From NCBI RefSeq assembly GCF_009873495.1, contig NZ_CP046703.1, positions 6,873,501 through 6,937,500 on the forward strand: a stretch of DNA of 64,000 nt, read 5' to 3'. The notes beneath the pieces were generated by a model that was not told the origin of the DNA, did not search any database, and saw only the letters and a program-made list of their open reading frames with translations. Every line of letters begins with the position of its first letter. The stretch's first letter is position 1. The DNA is from Nostoc sp. ATCC 53789. GTDB taxonomy: Bacteria; Cyanobacteriota; Cyanobacteriia; Cyanobacteriales; Nostocaceae. A program made the translations under genes and the position numbers. Positions 1-8,502 of the stretch are shown in pieces.

Positions 1-1
1 T

Positions 2-808
2 GGGCACAGGCATGGGGCATTTTTAGACGCAGCCGCAACAGCAGCAAAGTGTGCAATTTACATGACCTATCTAGAGCAGGGACAAAACCTGCGAATGACA
101 GGGCATCTGCACCACCTAGAGCCGAAACGAGTAAAAATTATTGTAGAAGAAGTCAGACAGGCGCTAACAGAAGGCAAACTGTTAAAAATGTTGGGTTCTC
201 AAGAACCTCGCTATTTGATTCAATTGCCTTACGTCTGGCTAGAAAAGTATCCTTGGCAACCGGGGCGATCGCGCGTACCTGGTACAAGTCTGACAAGTGA
301 AGAAAAAAGACAAATTGAGCAAAAACTGCCAAGTAACTTACCAGATGCCCAGTTAGTTAGCTCTTTTGAGTTTCTGGATTTGATTGAGTTTTTGCACAGG
401 CGATCGCAAGAAGACTTGCCAACCGAACACCAAATGCCTTTGAGTGAAGCTTTGGGTGAGCATATCAAGCGTCGTCTACTCTACTCAGGCACAGTAACAC
501 GTATAGATTCTCCTTGGGGAATGCCCTTCTACGCACTTACTCGTCCTTTTTACGCCCCAGCAGACGATCAAGAACGCACTTACATCATGGTAGAAGATAC
601 CGCTCGGTATTTCCGCATGATGAAAAATTGGGCAGAACGGCGACGAAATGCCATGCGCTTATTAGAAGAACTTGATATTCTCCCTGAAAAAATGGAGCAA
701 GCTATGGAAGAATTGGATGAAATTATCCGTGCTTGGGCAGATAAATATCATCAAGACGGTGGTATTGCAGTCGTCTTACAGACGGTTTTTGGTGAAAAAG
801 AAGACTAG
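2..808 (+). CDS. hetR: Heterocyst differentiation master regulator HetR (5' end outside window)
   Basis: HetR is the DNA-binding regulator (described also as a protease) that commits filament cells to heterocyst formation and is inhibited by PatS/HetN RGSGR peptides. The reading frame is open from base 2, and 268 residues are visible, beginning at a residue equivalent to Gly32 of the usual 299-residue protein, so about 31 N-terminal codons lie upstream of the window. The conserved Cys48 (in KCAIYM) is present just before the first in-window ATG at 62, which is therefore internal and not the start. The sequence runs uninterrupted to the C-terminal hood region and ends at TAG 806-808. The promoter is not visible. 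Identification is by direct recognition of the highly conserved HetR sequence. Confidence 0.98.
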   Translation, partial: GHRHGAFLDAAATAAKCAIYMTYLEQGQNLRMTGHLHHLEPKRVKIIVEEVRQALTEGKLLKMLGSQEPRYLIQLPYVWLEKYPWQPGRSRVPGTSLTSEEKRQIEQKLPSNLPDAQLVSSFEFLDLIEFLHRRSQEDLPTEHQMPLSEALGEHIKRRLLYSGTVTRIDSPWGMPFYALTRPFYAPADDQERTYIMVEDTARYFRMMKNWAERRRNAMRLLEELDILPEKMEQAMEELDEIIRAWADKYHQDGGIAVVLQTVFGEKED

Positions 809-827
809 TAGCACTACGCAAAACTCA

Positions 828-850
828 AAAAGCTTACTTTCTAAGCTTTT
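828..850 (+). terminator. Candidate hetR terminator hairpin
   Basis: A 9-bp perfect stem (AAAAGCTTA / TAAGCTTTT) with a 5-nt loop lies 20 nt after the hetR stop. It is AT-rich with only two G:C pairs, so its efficiency is uncertain. Confidence 0.4.
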
Positions 851-924
851 CACCGCTTTTGTCCCTTACTTAAAAGTAGGGGGATGATTGGTCTATTTAC
901 ATTGTCATACTGTACTAATAGTAT

Positions 925-952
925 AAAAGTCACAAAACTGCTTGTGACTTTT
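925..952. terminator. Hairpin, possible bidirectional terminator
   Basis: A perfect 11-bp stem (AAAAGTCACAA / TTGTGACTTTT) closes on a 6-nt loop; the arms end in A and T runs, giving terminator form on both strands. It lies between hetR and the tnpB remnant. Confidence 0.45.
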
Positions 953-1021
953 GTATTGTAAGTATTTAGTTTGCATAATTTGCAAGCGTAAAGCAATTAT
1001 GACGGATTTTATTATATAAAT

Positions 1022-1309
1022 ATTGTTTCTTCAGTCAAGCTAGTTTTAACTCCAAGGGTATATTTTGCCAAGGTTAATCCTAACGGCACTAGCCAAACCT
1101 GTCCCAACTGCAACCACCACACGGGCAAAAAAGATTTAAATCAGAGAATTCATCTTTGTGGTGAGTGTGGATTCCAAACTGATAGAGACGTTGCTGGCGC
1201 TATGGTAGTGATGCAACGTGGACTTGCAGCCGTAGGGCATACGGTCAAGATTCTTGGCGAGGGGTTAAGCAGTAGCTCCCTTTTGACCCAAGAATCCCCC
1301 GTTTTATAA
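1022..1309 (+). pseudogene. IS200/IS605-type TnpB, 3' fragment only
   Basis: TnpB is the RNA-guided nuclease accessory protein of IS200/IS605 elements. Only about the last 95 codons remain. The frame reads through the C4 zinc finger (CPNC, then CGEC about 20 residues later) and the final RuvC acidic motif (TDRDVAGAM), then a tail containing QRGLAAVGHTVKILGEG, to a TAA at 1307. There is no start codon, and the RuvC-I and RuvC-II parts are absent, so it cannot encode an active nuclease. The upstream limit is blurred in AT-rich sequence. Its stop lies inside the right-end hairpin of the element. Confidence 0.85.
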
Positions 1310-1317
1310 ACGGGGGA
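1295..1317 (+). mobile_element. Right-end hairpin of the degraded IS200/IS605-type element
   Basis: A 10-bp perfect stem (TCCCCCGTTT / AAACGGGGGA) with a 3-nt loop follows the sequence CAAGAA and is followed by GTATC. This arrangement is typical of the subterminal right-end hairpin of IS200/IS605-family elements in Nostoc. It overlaps the tnpB stop codon. No left end was found within the window. Confidence 0.65.
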
Positions 1318-1364
1318 GTATCAATAATTAACCTATATTCTCAGCAATTACAAAGCACTGTAGT

Positions 1365-2012
1365 TTAATTAGTGCCTGGTTGCGTTGGAACAGTCGGTTG
1401 TGCTGGAACAGTCTGTTGCGTTGGAAATGGAACGGTCTCGATACTTGATCCCGCAGGAATGATGGTTGGTGGTGTTGAAGATGAAGCACCGATAACACTA
1501 TCATCAGCACTAATACAAGTATCCAAGACTTGAGCAGGAGGAACATCGATTTGACTACGCAAGCCAACCACACACTGCCCAAAGCGCACGGGTAACAAAC
1601 TACGTCCACAGTAATTTAAAACTGCCGGATTAGCTTCTTCCTTCGTACTTAAACTGACACCGACTACACAGGTAGCTAACTCTTCAGGTCGCCGGGCCTT
1701 CCCACAAGAAGAAAGTGCATCTGTCGCAGCAATTTGGGTTTCCTTATCAATTTTAACCACGCAAGCAGCCAAATCAGTTGGACGCAGTGCAGCTGCACAA
1801 GCTTGTGATGCCGCTTCTGCAGTTACGCCCACTTTTAGGAGACGACCTGCACAGTTACTATAATCATTGCTGTAGGAAGCAGCGATCGCTGGGTTGGGTA
1901 AGATCGTTGTCAACCATCCAGCTATAGCCAAAACTGGTACTATTAAACTTCTGGAGGTGGAACTGGCTTGTTTGTTCTTACCTCTATTAACCGCTTTATT
2001 GCTCATTGACAT
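1365..2012 (-). CDS. Secreted protein with Cys-Val-Val repeats, unknown function
   Basis: Function not recognised. The N-terminus is basic, followed by a hydrophobic stretch ending in a possible cleavage site near AIAA, so the product is probably exported. The mature part has about three repeats of 30-40 residues, each with a first Cys and then a motif like RPEELATCVVG (AACVVKI, ATCVVGV, GQCVVGL), which suggests regularly spaced disulfides. The tail after about residue 180 is low complexity, rich in Pro, Thr and Gln. I chose ATG 2012 because GGAG lies 7 nt upstream; ATGs at 2018 and 2006 and a TTG at 2033 are alternatives. It is flanked by two tnpB-type right-end remnants (1295-1317 and 2394-2417). 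The convergent neighbour is the tnpB remnant. Confidence 0.75.
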   Translation of the reverse strand: MSMSNKAVNRGKNKQASSTSRSLIVPVLAIAGWLTTILPNPAIAASYSNDYSNCAGRLLKVGVTAEAASQACAAALRPTDLAACVVKIDKETQIAATDALSSCGKARRPEELATCVVGVSLSTKEEANPAVLNYCGRSLLPVRFGQCVVGLRSQIDVPPAQVLDTCISADDSVIGASSSTPPTIIPAGSSIETVPFPTQQTVPAQPTVPTQPGTN

Positions 2013-2393
2013 TGCCATTCTCCAAACACCCAAAGTTATGCTAACTCAAATATTTTAAAAATCCTCTGTAATTCAATAATTTCAGCGTGAGCAAAGTTTA
2101 GACATAATTAATTATGCCGGAAATTGTGTTAATATAACTGTTTGAAAGATAAGTAGGCAACGTAAAAAGTATTTCAGAGTAAGAATGCTGCGTACACCAA
2201 TCTGATGATTGAGTAGCCTACGAAACTAAATAAAAACAAAAAACTTATTGGCAGAAGTACGGCGTGACAGGTCGGAATTCAAGCTTGGAAGCTAGTACGT
2301 CGGTACCGACTTAAAGCAACTGGCACAAAAGTTGAAGCCTCTACTCTGGTAGGATACGTCATACCAAGGCAAGCAGCTTCAAAAACCAAGAAT

Positions 2394-2417
2394 CCCCTGA
2401 TTTTTTTTAATCAGTGG
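2394..2417 (+). mobile_element. Second degenerate tnpB-type right-end hairpin, just upstream of rpsD
   Basis: The core CCCCTGATT / AATCAGTGG forms a 9-pair stem with one mismatch around a T-rich loop. It is preceded by CCAAGAAT and followed by TATGTCAA, which resembles the right end of tnpB-bearing IS elements and the intact-looking copy at 1295-1317. About 100 nt of upstream sequence looks like decayed element body but has no readable frame. It ends about 55 nt before the rpsD start, so it must lie within or next to the rpsD promoter/leader. Confidence 0.45.
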
Positions 2418-2473
2418 TATGTCAACATAGAATGTTTGGGTAAAGTTTAAACAGGATTAGATTAAGGAAACTC

Positions 2474-3082
2474 ATGTCCCGATATAGAGGGCCACGCCTC
2501 AGAATTGTCCGTCGCTTAGGCGACCTACCAGGATTGACTCGTAAAAGCGCCAGACGCGCTTACCCGCCTGGTATGCATGGTCAGAACCGTAAAAAACGCT
2601 CTGAGTATGCCATCCGTCTAGAAGAAAAGCAAAAGCTCCGCTTCAACTACGGTTTGACTGAAAAGCAATTGCTCCGCTATGTGCGGAAAGCCAGACGTGT
2701 TACTGGTTCTACCGGACAAGTCCTGCTGCAATTGTTAGAAATGCGCTTGGATAATACCGTTTTCCGCTTGGGTATAGCCCCGACTATCCCAGCCGCTCGT
2801 CAATTGGTGAATCACGGTCACGTAACTGTTAATGGTCGTGTGGTGAATATTGCCAGCTACCAATGCCGTCCTGGAGAAGTAATTGCAGTCAGGGATCGGG
2901 CACAATCACGGAAGTTGGTGGAAGCTAACTTGCAATATCCCGGTTTGGCAAACCTCCCCAGTCATTTGGAGTTTGACAAAAATAAGTTGGTTGGTAAAGT
3001 CAACAGTGTTATTGAGCGCGAATGGGTGGCACTACAAGTTAATGAACTACTTGTGGTGGAATACTACTCACGACAAGCGTAA
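2474..3082 (+). CDS. rpsD: 30S ribosomal protein S4
   Basis: S4 binds 16S rRNA directly and nucleates small-subunit assembly. The product is 202 residues, the standard cyanobacterial length, starting MSRYRGPRLRIVRRLG. The S4 N-terminal domain is followed by an S4 RNA-binding domain at about residues 91-155 (RLDNTVFRLG, ARQLVNHGHVTVNGR). An AAGGAA ribosome-binding site lies 4-5 nt before the ATG. It stands alone rather than in a ribosomal protein operon, as is usual in cyanobacteria. The upstream region carries an IS remnant (2394-2417). The gene is convergent with moaA across a strong hairpin. Confidence 0.98.
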   Translation: MSRYRGPRLRIVRRLGDLPGLTRKSARRAYPPGMHGQNRKKRSEYAIRLEEKQKLRFNYGLTEKQLLRYVRKARRVTGSTGQVLLQLLEMRLDNTVFRLGIAPTIPAARQLVNHGHVTVNGRVVNIASYQCRPGEVIAVRDRAQSRKLVEANLQYPGLANLPSHLEFDKNKLVGKVNSVIEREWVALQVNELLVVEYYSRQA

Positions 3083-3098
3083 TAGTCATTTTTTCTTA

Positions 3099-3135
3099 GT
3101 CATTTGTCCTTAGTTATTTGCAAGGGACAAATGAC
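3099..3135. terminator. Bidirectional hairpin between rpsD and moaA
   Basis: GTCATTTGTCC and its complement GGACAAATGAC form an 11-bp stem built from the heptamer-type repeat common in this genome. It sits between two convergent genes, 16 nt after the rpsD stop and 6 nt before the moaA stop. Confidence 0.6.
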
Positions 3136-3141
3136 CAATTA

Positions 3142-4128
3142 CTATCCGCCAATTTGTGACATAGTGCGAGTATATGTACCGACAATCCCAGAATCGCGCC
3201 CTTTAAAGTTAATTTCTGGCTTCATTCCAAGTAAATGCCTCACCTGCTCTTGTAATTGAGCGGTGCTAGTGCCAGAACGCAGAGCAGTTTTTAAATCTAT
3301 TTGACCAGTTTCATTCAATAAACAGGGACGCAGCCAGCCATCAGCACTCAGGCGCATCCGATTACAGCGATCGCAAAAACATTCTGACATCTGACTAATA
3401 AATCCTAGTGTCCCCTTCGCACCAGGAATTTGAAAAACATCAGCAGGGCCAGCCCCACGAACTTGAGATTCTGTCAAGCCCCAGCGATCGCGGATTTGTT
3501 GCCGTAAATCGGCTGAAGATACCCAACCGCGATCGCCAAACAAATCCACATTACCAATAGGCATAAATTCAATAAATCGAACGTGCCACTGTTTATCAAT
3601 TGTCAGAGCAGCTAAATCTAGAATTTCGTGGTCATTAACGCCAGGAATCACTACCACATTCAGCTTCAGTGGGTCGAATCCGACGTGGTGGGCAGCTTGA
3701 ATTCCCTGCCAAACTTGTTGCCAACGAGAACGGCCCTGATTACCGATAATTTGGTCAAAAGTGTCAGGATGAAGAGAGTCTAGACTGATATTAATTCGTC
3801 GCAGACCAGCATTGTAGAGGTTTTGTGCCATCGGAGCCAGCAAAAACCCGTTGGTGGTCATAGAGAGGTCTTGAGTTTGGGGTAAAGTTGCGATCGCACT
3901 GACCAAATCCACCACACGCGGACGCAATAAGGGTTCACCCCCTGTCAAACGAAACCGATTAAAGCCTACTGGAATAAATACTTCTTTAATTAAGGTGAGC
4001 AACTCTTCATCAGTTAACAGCTGTTGCTTGAGAATATAGTCCAGTTCTACTCCCTCTGGCATACAGTATTGACAACGAAAATTACAGCGATCGATTAAAC
4101 TAATGCGGAGGTAGTCTACCTGGTTCAT
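3142..4128 (-). CDS. moaA: GTP 3',8-cyclase MoaA (molybdenum cofactor biosynthesis)
   Basis: This radical SAM enzyme converts GTP to 3',8-cyclo-7,8-dihydro-GTP, the first step of molybdopterin synthesis. From ATG 4128 the protein has 328 residues. The N-terminal radical SAM cluster motif is C15-x3-C19-x2-C22 (CNFRCQYC). The C-terminal second cluster is CFCDRC followed about 14 residues later by another Cys in LRPCLLN, and the protein ends in the conserved Gly-Gly tail. An upstream in-frame TTG at 4155 would add nine residues (IRENKNKT) not typical of the family, so ATG 4128 is preferred. It is divergent from the gene at 4290. A molybdopterin oxidoreductase that would need this cofactor lies at 58200. 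Confidence 0.95.
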   Translation of the reverse strand: MNQVDYLRISLIDRCNFRCQYCMPEGVELDYILKQQLLTDEELLTLIKEVFIPVGFNRFRLTGGEPLLRPRVVDLVSAIATLPQTQDLSMTTNGFLLAPMAQNLYNAGLRRINISLDSLHPDTFDQIIGNQGRSRWQQVWQGIQAAHHVGFDPLKLNVVVIPGVNDHEILDLAALTIDKQWHVRFIEFMPIGNVDLFGDRGWVSSADLRQQIRDRWGLTESQVRGAGPADVFQIPGAKGTLGFISQMSECFCDRCNRMRLSADGWLRPCLLNETGQIDLKTALRSGTSTAQLQEQVRHLLGMKPEINFKGRDSGIVGTYTRTMSQIGG

Positions 4129-4289
4129 CGTTTTATTTTTATTCTCTCTGATCAATTAAAGACCTTACTGAGGTGGTTTACCCCTTCCTACTATATGTGT
4201 AGTAATTCAAAATACCGTACTCCCCCTTAAGTGATAGTCCGCAGATTATGGCATAATAAGCCGATCGCATCCACTAGTTATCATCAATC

Positions 4290-5321
4290 GTGCAAGACAC
4301 CGACTCCATCAACGACCTTGCTGCTGCTTTACTACAGCCAGCAGATATCAGCTTTGAACTGCCCGATCCAGAAGATGAACAGATTCTAGAATCAGATTTT
4401 CAACAGCAGCTAGAAATAGCTTGGCAGGTATGCGATCGCTTTGATTTGCAAACTGAAATCTGGCGGGGACGAATTTTACGGGCTATCCGCGACAGAGAGA
4501 AAGTGGGTGGTGATGGGCGCGGTACTGGCTTTCTGCGATGGCTAAAAGAGCGGGAAATCAGCAAAAGTCAAGCTTACGCCTGGATTCAACTGGCCAATAG
4601 TGCCGATACTCTGATTGAAGACGGTAAACTCGACCCCGGTTCTGTGAATAACTTCAGTAAACGGGCATTTGTTGAAACCTCCAAAGCATCGCCAGAAGTG
4701 CAACAGATGGTGAGTGAAGCCGCCCAAAAAGGCGATCGCATCACCAGGCGCGAAGTGCGTCAACTCAGCGATGAATGGACAGCCATGTCCTCAGATTTAT
4801 TACCTGAATCAGTCAAGGAAAAAGCCGCAGATAACACCCTTCCACCGCGCTACATCGCCCCATTGGTGAAGGAAATGGAAAAACTGCCAGAATCGCACCA
4901 AAAGTTTATCCAGAAAGAAATTGCTGCCAATCCTGATGTGGATACCCTGAAACAGGTAACTAGCGAAGCGCGTAACTTGGCCAAATATCTCAAAGGGGCG
5001 GCTCAAGTCCAGGCGCTGACGCAGGAAAATGTTGATATTGAAACAGCCTTAGAAGAAGCGCAAAGAGTCGGCTGTTTGAGCATAGCTGCTGATTTGGTCA
5101 ATCAAGCATCGCAGATTGAACAAACGATCGCTAAACTCTATATGACGTGGAAACGAATTGGCAATTTGGCAGATAGATTATATGTAGATACTGGTGCAAG
5201 TACACCCAACTTGCGATCGCTCCTCACTTGCTTGGAACCTCTGGGTGGTGAAATTATGGAATTGCAACTTAGTGGTGCGACTGAACACACTGTTCGTTTG
5301 CAAATTCAGGAGACGAGTTAG
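4290..5321 (+). CDS. Conserved cyanobacterial protein with DUF3102-like helical region
   Basis: The exact family is not recognised with certainty. The 343-residue protein is soluble, acidic and mostly helical. Residues about 45-105 (IWRGRILRAIRDRE, then GFLRWLKEREISKSQAYAWIQLA) resemble DUF3102-type segments, which look like a helix-turn-helix used in phage and plasmid proteins. The middle has a predicted helical repeat rich in Glu and Lys. The start is GTG 4290; no in-frame ATG is available near the N-terminus. No membrane segment or signal peptide is seen. It is divergently oriented from moaA and convergent with the adhesin gene at 5427. A DNA-binding role is an inference only. Confidence 0.7.
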   Translation: MQDTDSINDLAAALLQPADISFELPDPEDEQILESDFQQQLEIAWQVCDRFDLQTEIWRGRILRAIRDREKVGGDGRGTGFLRWLKEREISKSQAYAWIQLANSADTLIEDGKLDPGSVNNFSKRAFVETSKASPEVQQMVSEAAQKGDRITRREVRQLSDEWTAMSSDLLPESVKEKAADNTLPPRYIAPLVKEMEKLPESHQKFIQKEIAANPDVDTLKQVTSEARNLAKYLKGAAQVQALTQENVDIETALEEAQRVGCLSIAADLVNQASQIEQTIAKLYMTWKRIGNLADRLYVDTGASTPNLRSLLTCLEPLGGEIMELQLSGATEHTVRLQIQETS

Positions 5322-5346
5322 GGAATAGACAATAGGCAAACTTGTG

Positions 5347-5374
5347 GGCAGTAATTGCGATCGTAATTACTGCC
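5347..5374. terminator. Hairpin between convergent genes
   Basis: A perfect 10-bp stem (GGCAGTAATT / AATTACTGCC) with an 8-nt loop containing a HIP1-like GCGATCG core. It is located 26 nt after the stop at 5321 and 53 nt before the adhesin stop at 5427. Confidence 0.55.
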
Positions 5375-5426
5375 AAGTTACAGAAATTTAACTTTAATTC
5401 AGAGATTGTTTAACTTATCTCAAAGT

Positions 5427-7784
5427 CTAACGAGTAGCGCAAGATGTAGCCGTGAGTGACGAGTTATGGGGCGACGCAGTGGGTACTTGAGCAACCAAAA
5501 CCACATTACCATCGGCATCCATTACCCATCCTTGGGCTTCTACAATTTGAGTAGGTTCATTGACAGAATTAACTTTCTGTGATTTTTCTTCTATGTTTTG
5601 CTGCGCCTGAAGAACCGCTCTTTTCTGAATACCAGCAGCACTATTTTTACTCTCTGGCTGTAGTGTGATCCAATCTGCCAGCACCGCATCATCAGCTATC
5701 AATGGCTGCGTGGGATCGGCTACTAGTCCTCCACGCCCAGTAGCAATAAAGGAACTCCTTCCTATTTTTGCACCAGAATTACAACCAGCAGCAATTTGCT
5801 CAGAAGCATCAACCAGATTGACGGGTAGTTCCACTAATCCTTTGCTGGGGTCAGCATCTGGTGAGTTGATTTGCACAGTGCCACTTAATGAAGGGTTTTG
5901 CTGAGAAAATGCCGTGATGTCGCTTGTTCGGAGGTTATTCGGGTTGATTGAGCCTGTTGGATCAAGCCTTTCTACGTCTGCACGGGTGCGTGGCACAAAC
6001 CCAAAGATGTTTTTAGCGGTGATTGTGATTTTACCACCTGAGCCAGAGAAAGCGTTGGCAGTTATATCGTTATTTCCGAAGGGAGTGGCGACGAGGAAGC
6101 CATTAGGTGCTTTGATGGTGATATTACCACCAGTTTTATCACCCCCTGCATTAGTAGATATTTGACTATTGCGCCGCATTAGTAACAAATCTCGCACCTG
6201 TAGCGAAATATCCCCACCTCGACCTAACTTACTATTAGATGTGAGTTTTCCTTGGTTGTCCAACAGTATGGAGCGAGCAGTTATATTGAGTTCACCTGCT
6301 GATCCTAAATTATTTACATCTCCTTTGTAGATTGTATTCGGTTGAAGCTTTGGAAGTTCACTGCTCACAGTTATTGCAGCCCCATCCGAAATAATCAATT
6401 GTCCTGTGACGATTGTAATTTTTCCAGCCTCTCCAGAGCCTAAAGTCCCAGCGAACAAGCCGCCGGGCAAGCCATCTGGTGTGGTTCCAATTAGTTCTAT
6501 AGACTCTGAGGCGTTGACAGTCAAATTTCCTCCTGAACCTATGGCTGGTATAAATTCTACTGGAGTTCGATATGCTCCACTAGACTGTGTTGATACCTCT
6601 GCCCCACCTTGGATAAGCAATTTCCCAGTGTTGATTGTAAGGTCACCCGCTTTTCCATCAGATGTAGTTATGCTAGAAAGTATACTAGGAAAAGTAAAAT
6701 TATCTGGTGTCGTAAAGCTACCAATCAACTCTACGGACTCGGAGGCATTAATGGTCAAATTTCCCCCTGCACCCTTGCCTCTAGTAGAAGTAGATACTTG
6801 TGCGCCATCTCGAACAATTAATTTCCTGGTGTTAATCGTTAATTCTCCACCATCCCCAACGCCATTATTCCGATTTCTCAAGATCACAAAAAGACCAATT
6901 AGTTCCACACTTTTGCCCTGCAACTGAATATTGCCACCACCTACGCCAGTAACATCTACTTGAGATGGAATTCCAGAACCGTCAATAGTTCGCTGGATTA
7001 GTTGAATGTTCTGAAAATTTTGGACACCTTCATATCCCAATATCCAACCTTGAACAGTTGACTTCAGATTGACCAGGCTATTGCCAGCGACACTTCCTAG
7101 CTCAACTCGTCCCGATGCTGCTGTTAAATTTCCGCCCTCTAACACAACATCACCTCCTACAAGTGCCAAGGTTTTGCCTGGCTGCACCTGTAACCCAACA
7201 GGTTCACCCAAACTATTGACTGCGCCACCTGGACTAGCTTGGGATTGATTGCGAATGGGAGCCGCAGTGGCTCCGAATTGTAAGCCAATGGGAACACTTA
7301 CTGTTAGTAGGGGTGTGGTTTGGGGATTTGTAGCACTAAACTTTGTACCATCGGCAAAGTTTAGACTACTCGCTGTACTTGCAATAAATGAACCACCGAT
7401 GTTTAAAGAAGCATGAGTACCAAAAATAATCCCGTTGGGATTAATCAAAAACAGGTTAGCTGTACCGTTAGCTTTAAGGATGCCATCAATATTAGAGATA
7501 GACTTACCCGTTACCCGACTAATAATGTTCTGAATACCCTCAGTATTTTTAAACTCAGCCGTAGTCCCATTGAGTACAGAAAACTCCTTAAAACTGTGGA
7601 ACAAGTTACTTTCTAGTTGGGTTCCACCTTCAATAATTGTGATATTGCCCTGTGTTGTAACTTGAGAATTGTTAGGTAGAGTGCTATCCTGGGTGATTTG
7701 GGCAAAAGCACAATTGGCAGAGAAAGCTATTGCGCCACCTATTACAATTCCTAATCCTTGAAACCAGCCACACAGAATACTCAT
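5427..7784 (-). CDS. TPS-type filamentous haemagglutinin domain adhesin, copy 1
   Basis: A large exoprotein of the two-partner secretion (FhaB/HMW1-like) family, expected to be secreted through an Omp85/FhaC-type pore and to sit at the cell surface. It has 785 residues. A signal peptide ends near AFA28, and the TPS domain spans about 30-200 with the diagnostic NPNGIIFG at 115-122. A long repetitive region follows (units such as GGNLTVNASESVELIG and GxxxxxxTGKLLIxxGA), as expected for a beta-helix. A conserved C-terminal region has two Cys (one in AAGCNSG, one four residues from the end). It is a close paralogue of the gene at 9250, with near-identical N- and C-termini and a divergent middle. 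No TpsB pore gene is present here. AAGGAG lies 13 nt before the ATG. Confidence 0.92.
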   Translation of the reverse strand: MSILCGWFQGLGIVIGGAIAFSANCAFAQITQDSTLPNNSQVTTQGNITIIEGGTQLESNLFHSFKEFSVLNGTTAEFKNTEGIQNIISRVTGKSISNIDGILKANGTANLFLINPNGIIFGTHASLNIGGSFIASTASSLNFADGTKFSATNPQTTPLLTVSVPIGLQFGATAAPIRNQSQASPGGAVNSLGEPVGLQVQPGKTLALVGGDVVLEGGNLTAASGRVELGSVAGNSLVNLKSTVQGWILGYEGVQNFQNIQLIQRTIDGSGIPSQVDVTGVGGGNIQLQGKSVELIGLFVILRNRNNGVGDGGELTINTRKLIVRDGAQVSTSTRGKGAGGNLTINASESVELIGSFTTPDNFTFPSILSSITTSDGKAGDLTINTGKLLIQGGAEVSTQSSGAYRTPVEFIPAIGSGGNLTVNASESIELIGTTPDGLPGGLFAGTLGSGEAGKITIVTGQLIISDGAAITVSSELPKLQPNTIYKGDVNNLGSAGELNITARSILLDNQGKLTSNSKLGRGGDISLQVRDLLLMRRNSQISTNAGGDKTGGNITIKAPNGFLVATPFGNNDITANAFSGSGGKITITAKNIFGFVPRTRADVERLDPTGSINPNNLRTSDITAFSQQNPSLSGTVQINSPDADPSKGLVELPVNLVDASEQIAAGCNSGAKIGRSSFIATGRGGLVADPTQPLIADDAVLADWITLQPESKNSAAGIQKRAVLQAQQNIEEKSQKVNSVNEPTQIVEAQGWVMDADGNVVLVAQVPTASPHNSSLTATSCATR

Positions 7785-8144
7785 AACGAATAATAAACTC
7801 CTTTAAAAAACTATCAATTGCTAAATAATAGTAACGCTGTACCTCTATTCAGTAAACTATATCTATCTCAATAGACTACAATATTTAAATCGTTAATATA
7901 CGTTTTTCTATTGTATAAATCTGATAAGACTCCTCATTAAAACTAATAAAATTAAAGGCACAACAATGTTATGCCTCTACAAAAAGTTTTTATTCTACTT
8001 AGCTAAAAGCAATATTGCTAACTTAACTATTAATAAGCTTGCTGATTGAGAATAAAAATACAATTCTGTGACATTACTAAAAATTGATTTGGTTTCTCAT
8101 AGTAATGCTATTACTTTTATTCTAAATAAGCTACAATGACAGAT

Positions 8145-8179
8145 ATTAAGTTGATATACCGCTACAGTTTTCTAGCATT
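8145..8179. repeat. Direct repeat copy A of a ~35-bp sequence
   Basis: The core TACCGCTACAGTTTTCTAG occurs here and again at 8467-8502 with few differences. Copy B overlaps the stop codon of the small peptide gene at 8495, so copy A may mark a duplicated and decayed 3' end. Confidence 0.7.
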
Positions 8180-8289
8180 GAAATGTTTGCTTATTATGCA
8201 TAAGAAGGAAGTCTTATAACATTACTAAAAAAACAATTAGCTTTTTAGAGCAGCGCTATTAGGAATTACAAAGAAACAAATTATCCAAT

Positions 8290-8405
8290 CTTGTGGGGTG
8301 GACAGCCTTCGATAGTTCCTGAGCCTTGTCGAAGGACTGAGCGCTCACGCCGAAGTCTTATCCGCCTATAGTTAAGGGCGGGCGAGAGGCACACCCTACA
8401 ACAAG
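8290..8405. repeat. MITE-like palindromic repeat element
   Basis: About 116 bp bounded by imperfect inverted ends (CTTGTGGGGTG versus CACCCTACAACAAG), with an internal stem CCTTCGA/TCGAAGG. It sits in the otherwise AT-rich, gene-free stretch between the adhesin (start 7784) and the small peptide gene (stop 8495). The GC content is higher than its surroundings. It encodes nothing. Confidence 0.5.
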
Positions 8406-8466
8406 TAGTTAGATATTTTTTATTTGGAAGTCCCTTACCTTTATTCTCAATTAATCGAGATTAGGT

Positions 8467-8502
8467 GTTAAGTTAACAATACCGCTACGGTTTTCTAGCA
8501 TT
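8467..8502. repeat. Direct repeat copy B, overlapping the small gene stop
   Basis: The core TACCGCTACGGTTTTCTAG matches 8145-8179. On the minus strand it includes the last Cys codon and TAG of the 103-residue peptide gene. Confidence 0.7.

Noticed and set aside
6406..6927. 173-codon open frame on the plus strand inside adhesin copy 1
   Set aside because: Antisense to the repetitive TPS gene; composition follows the complement of its Gly/Ser/Asn-rich repeats, with no family features.
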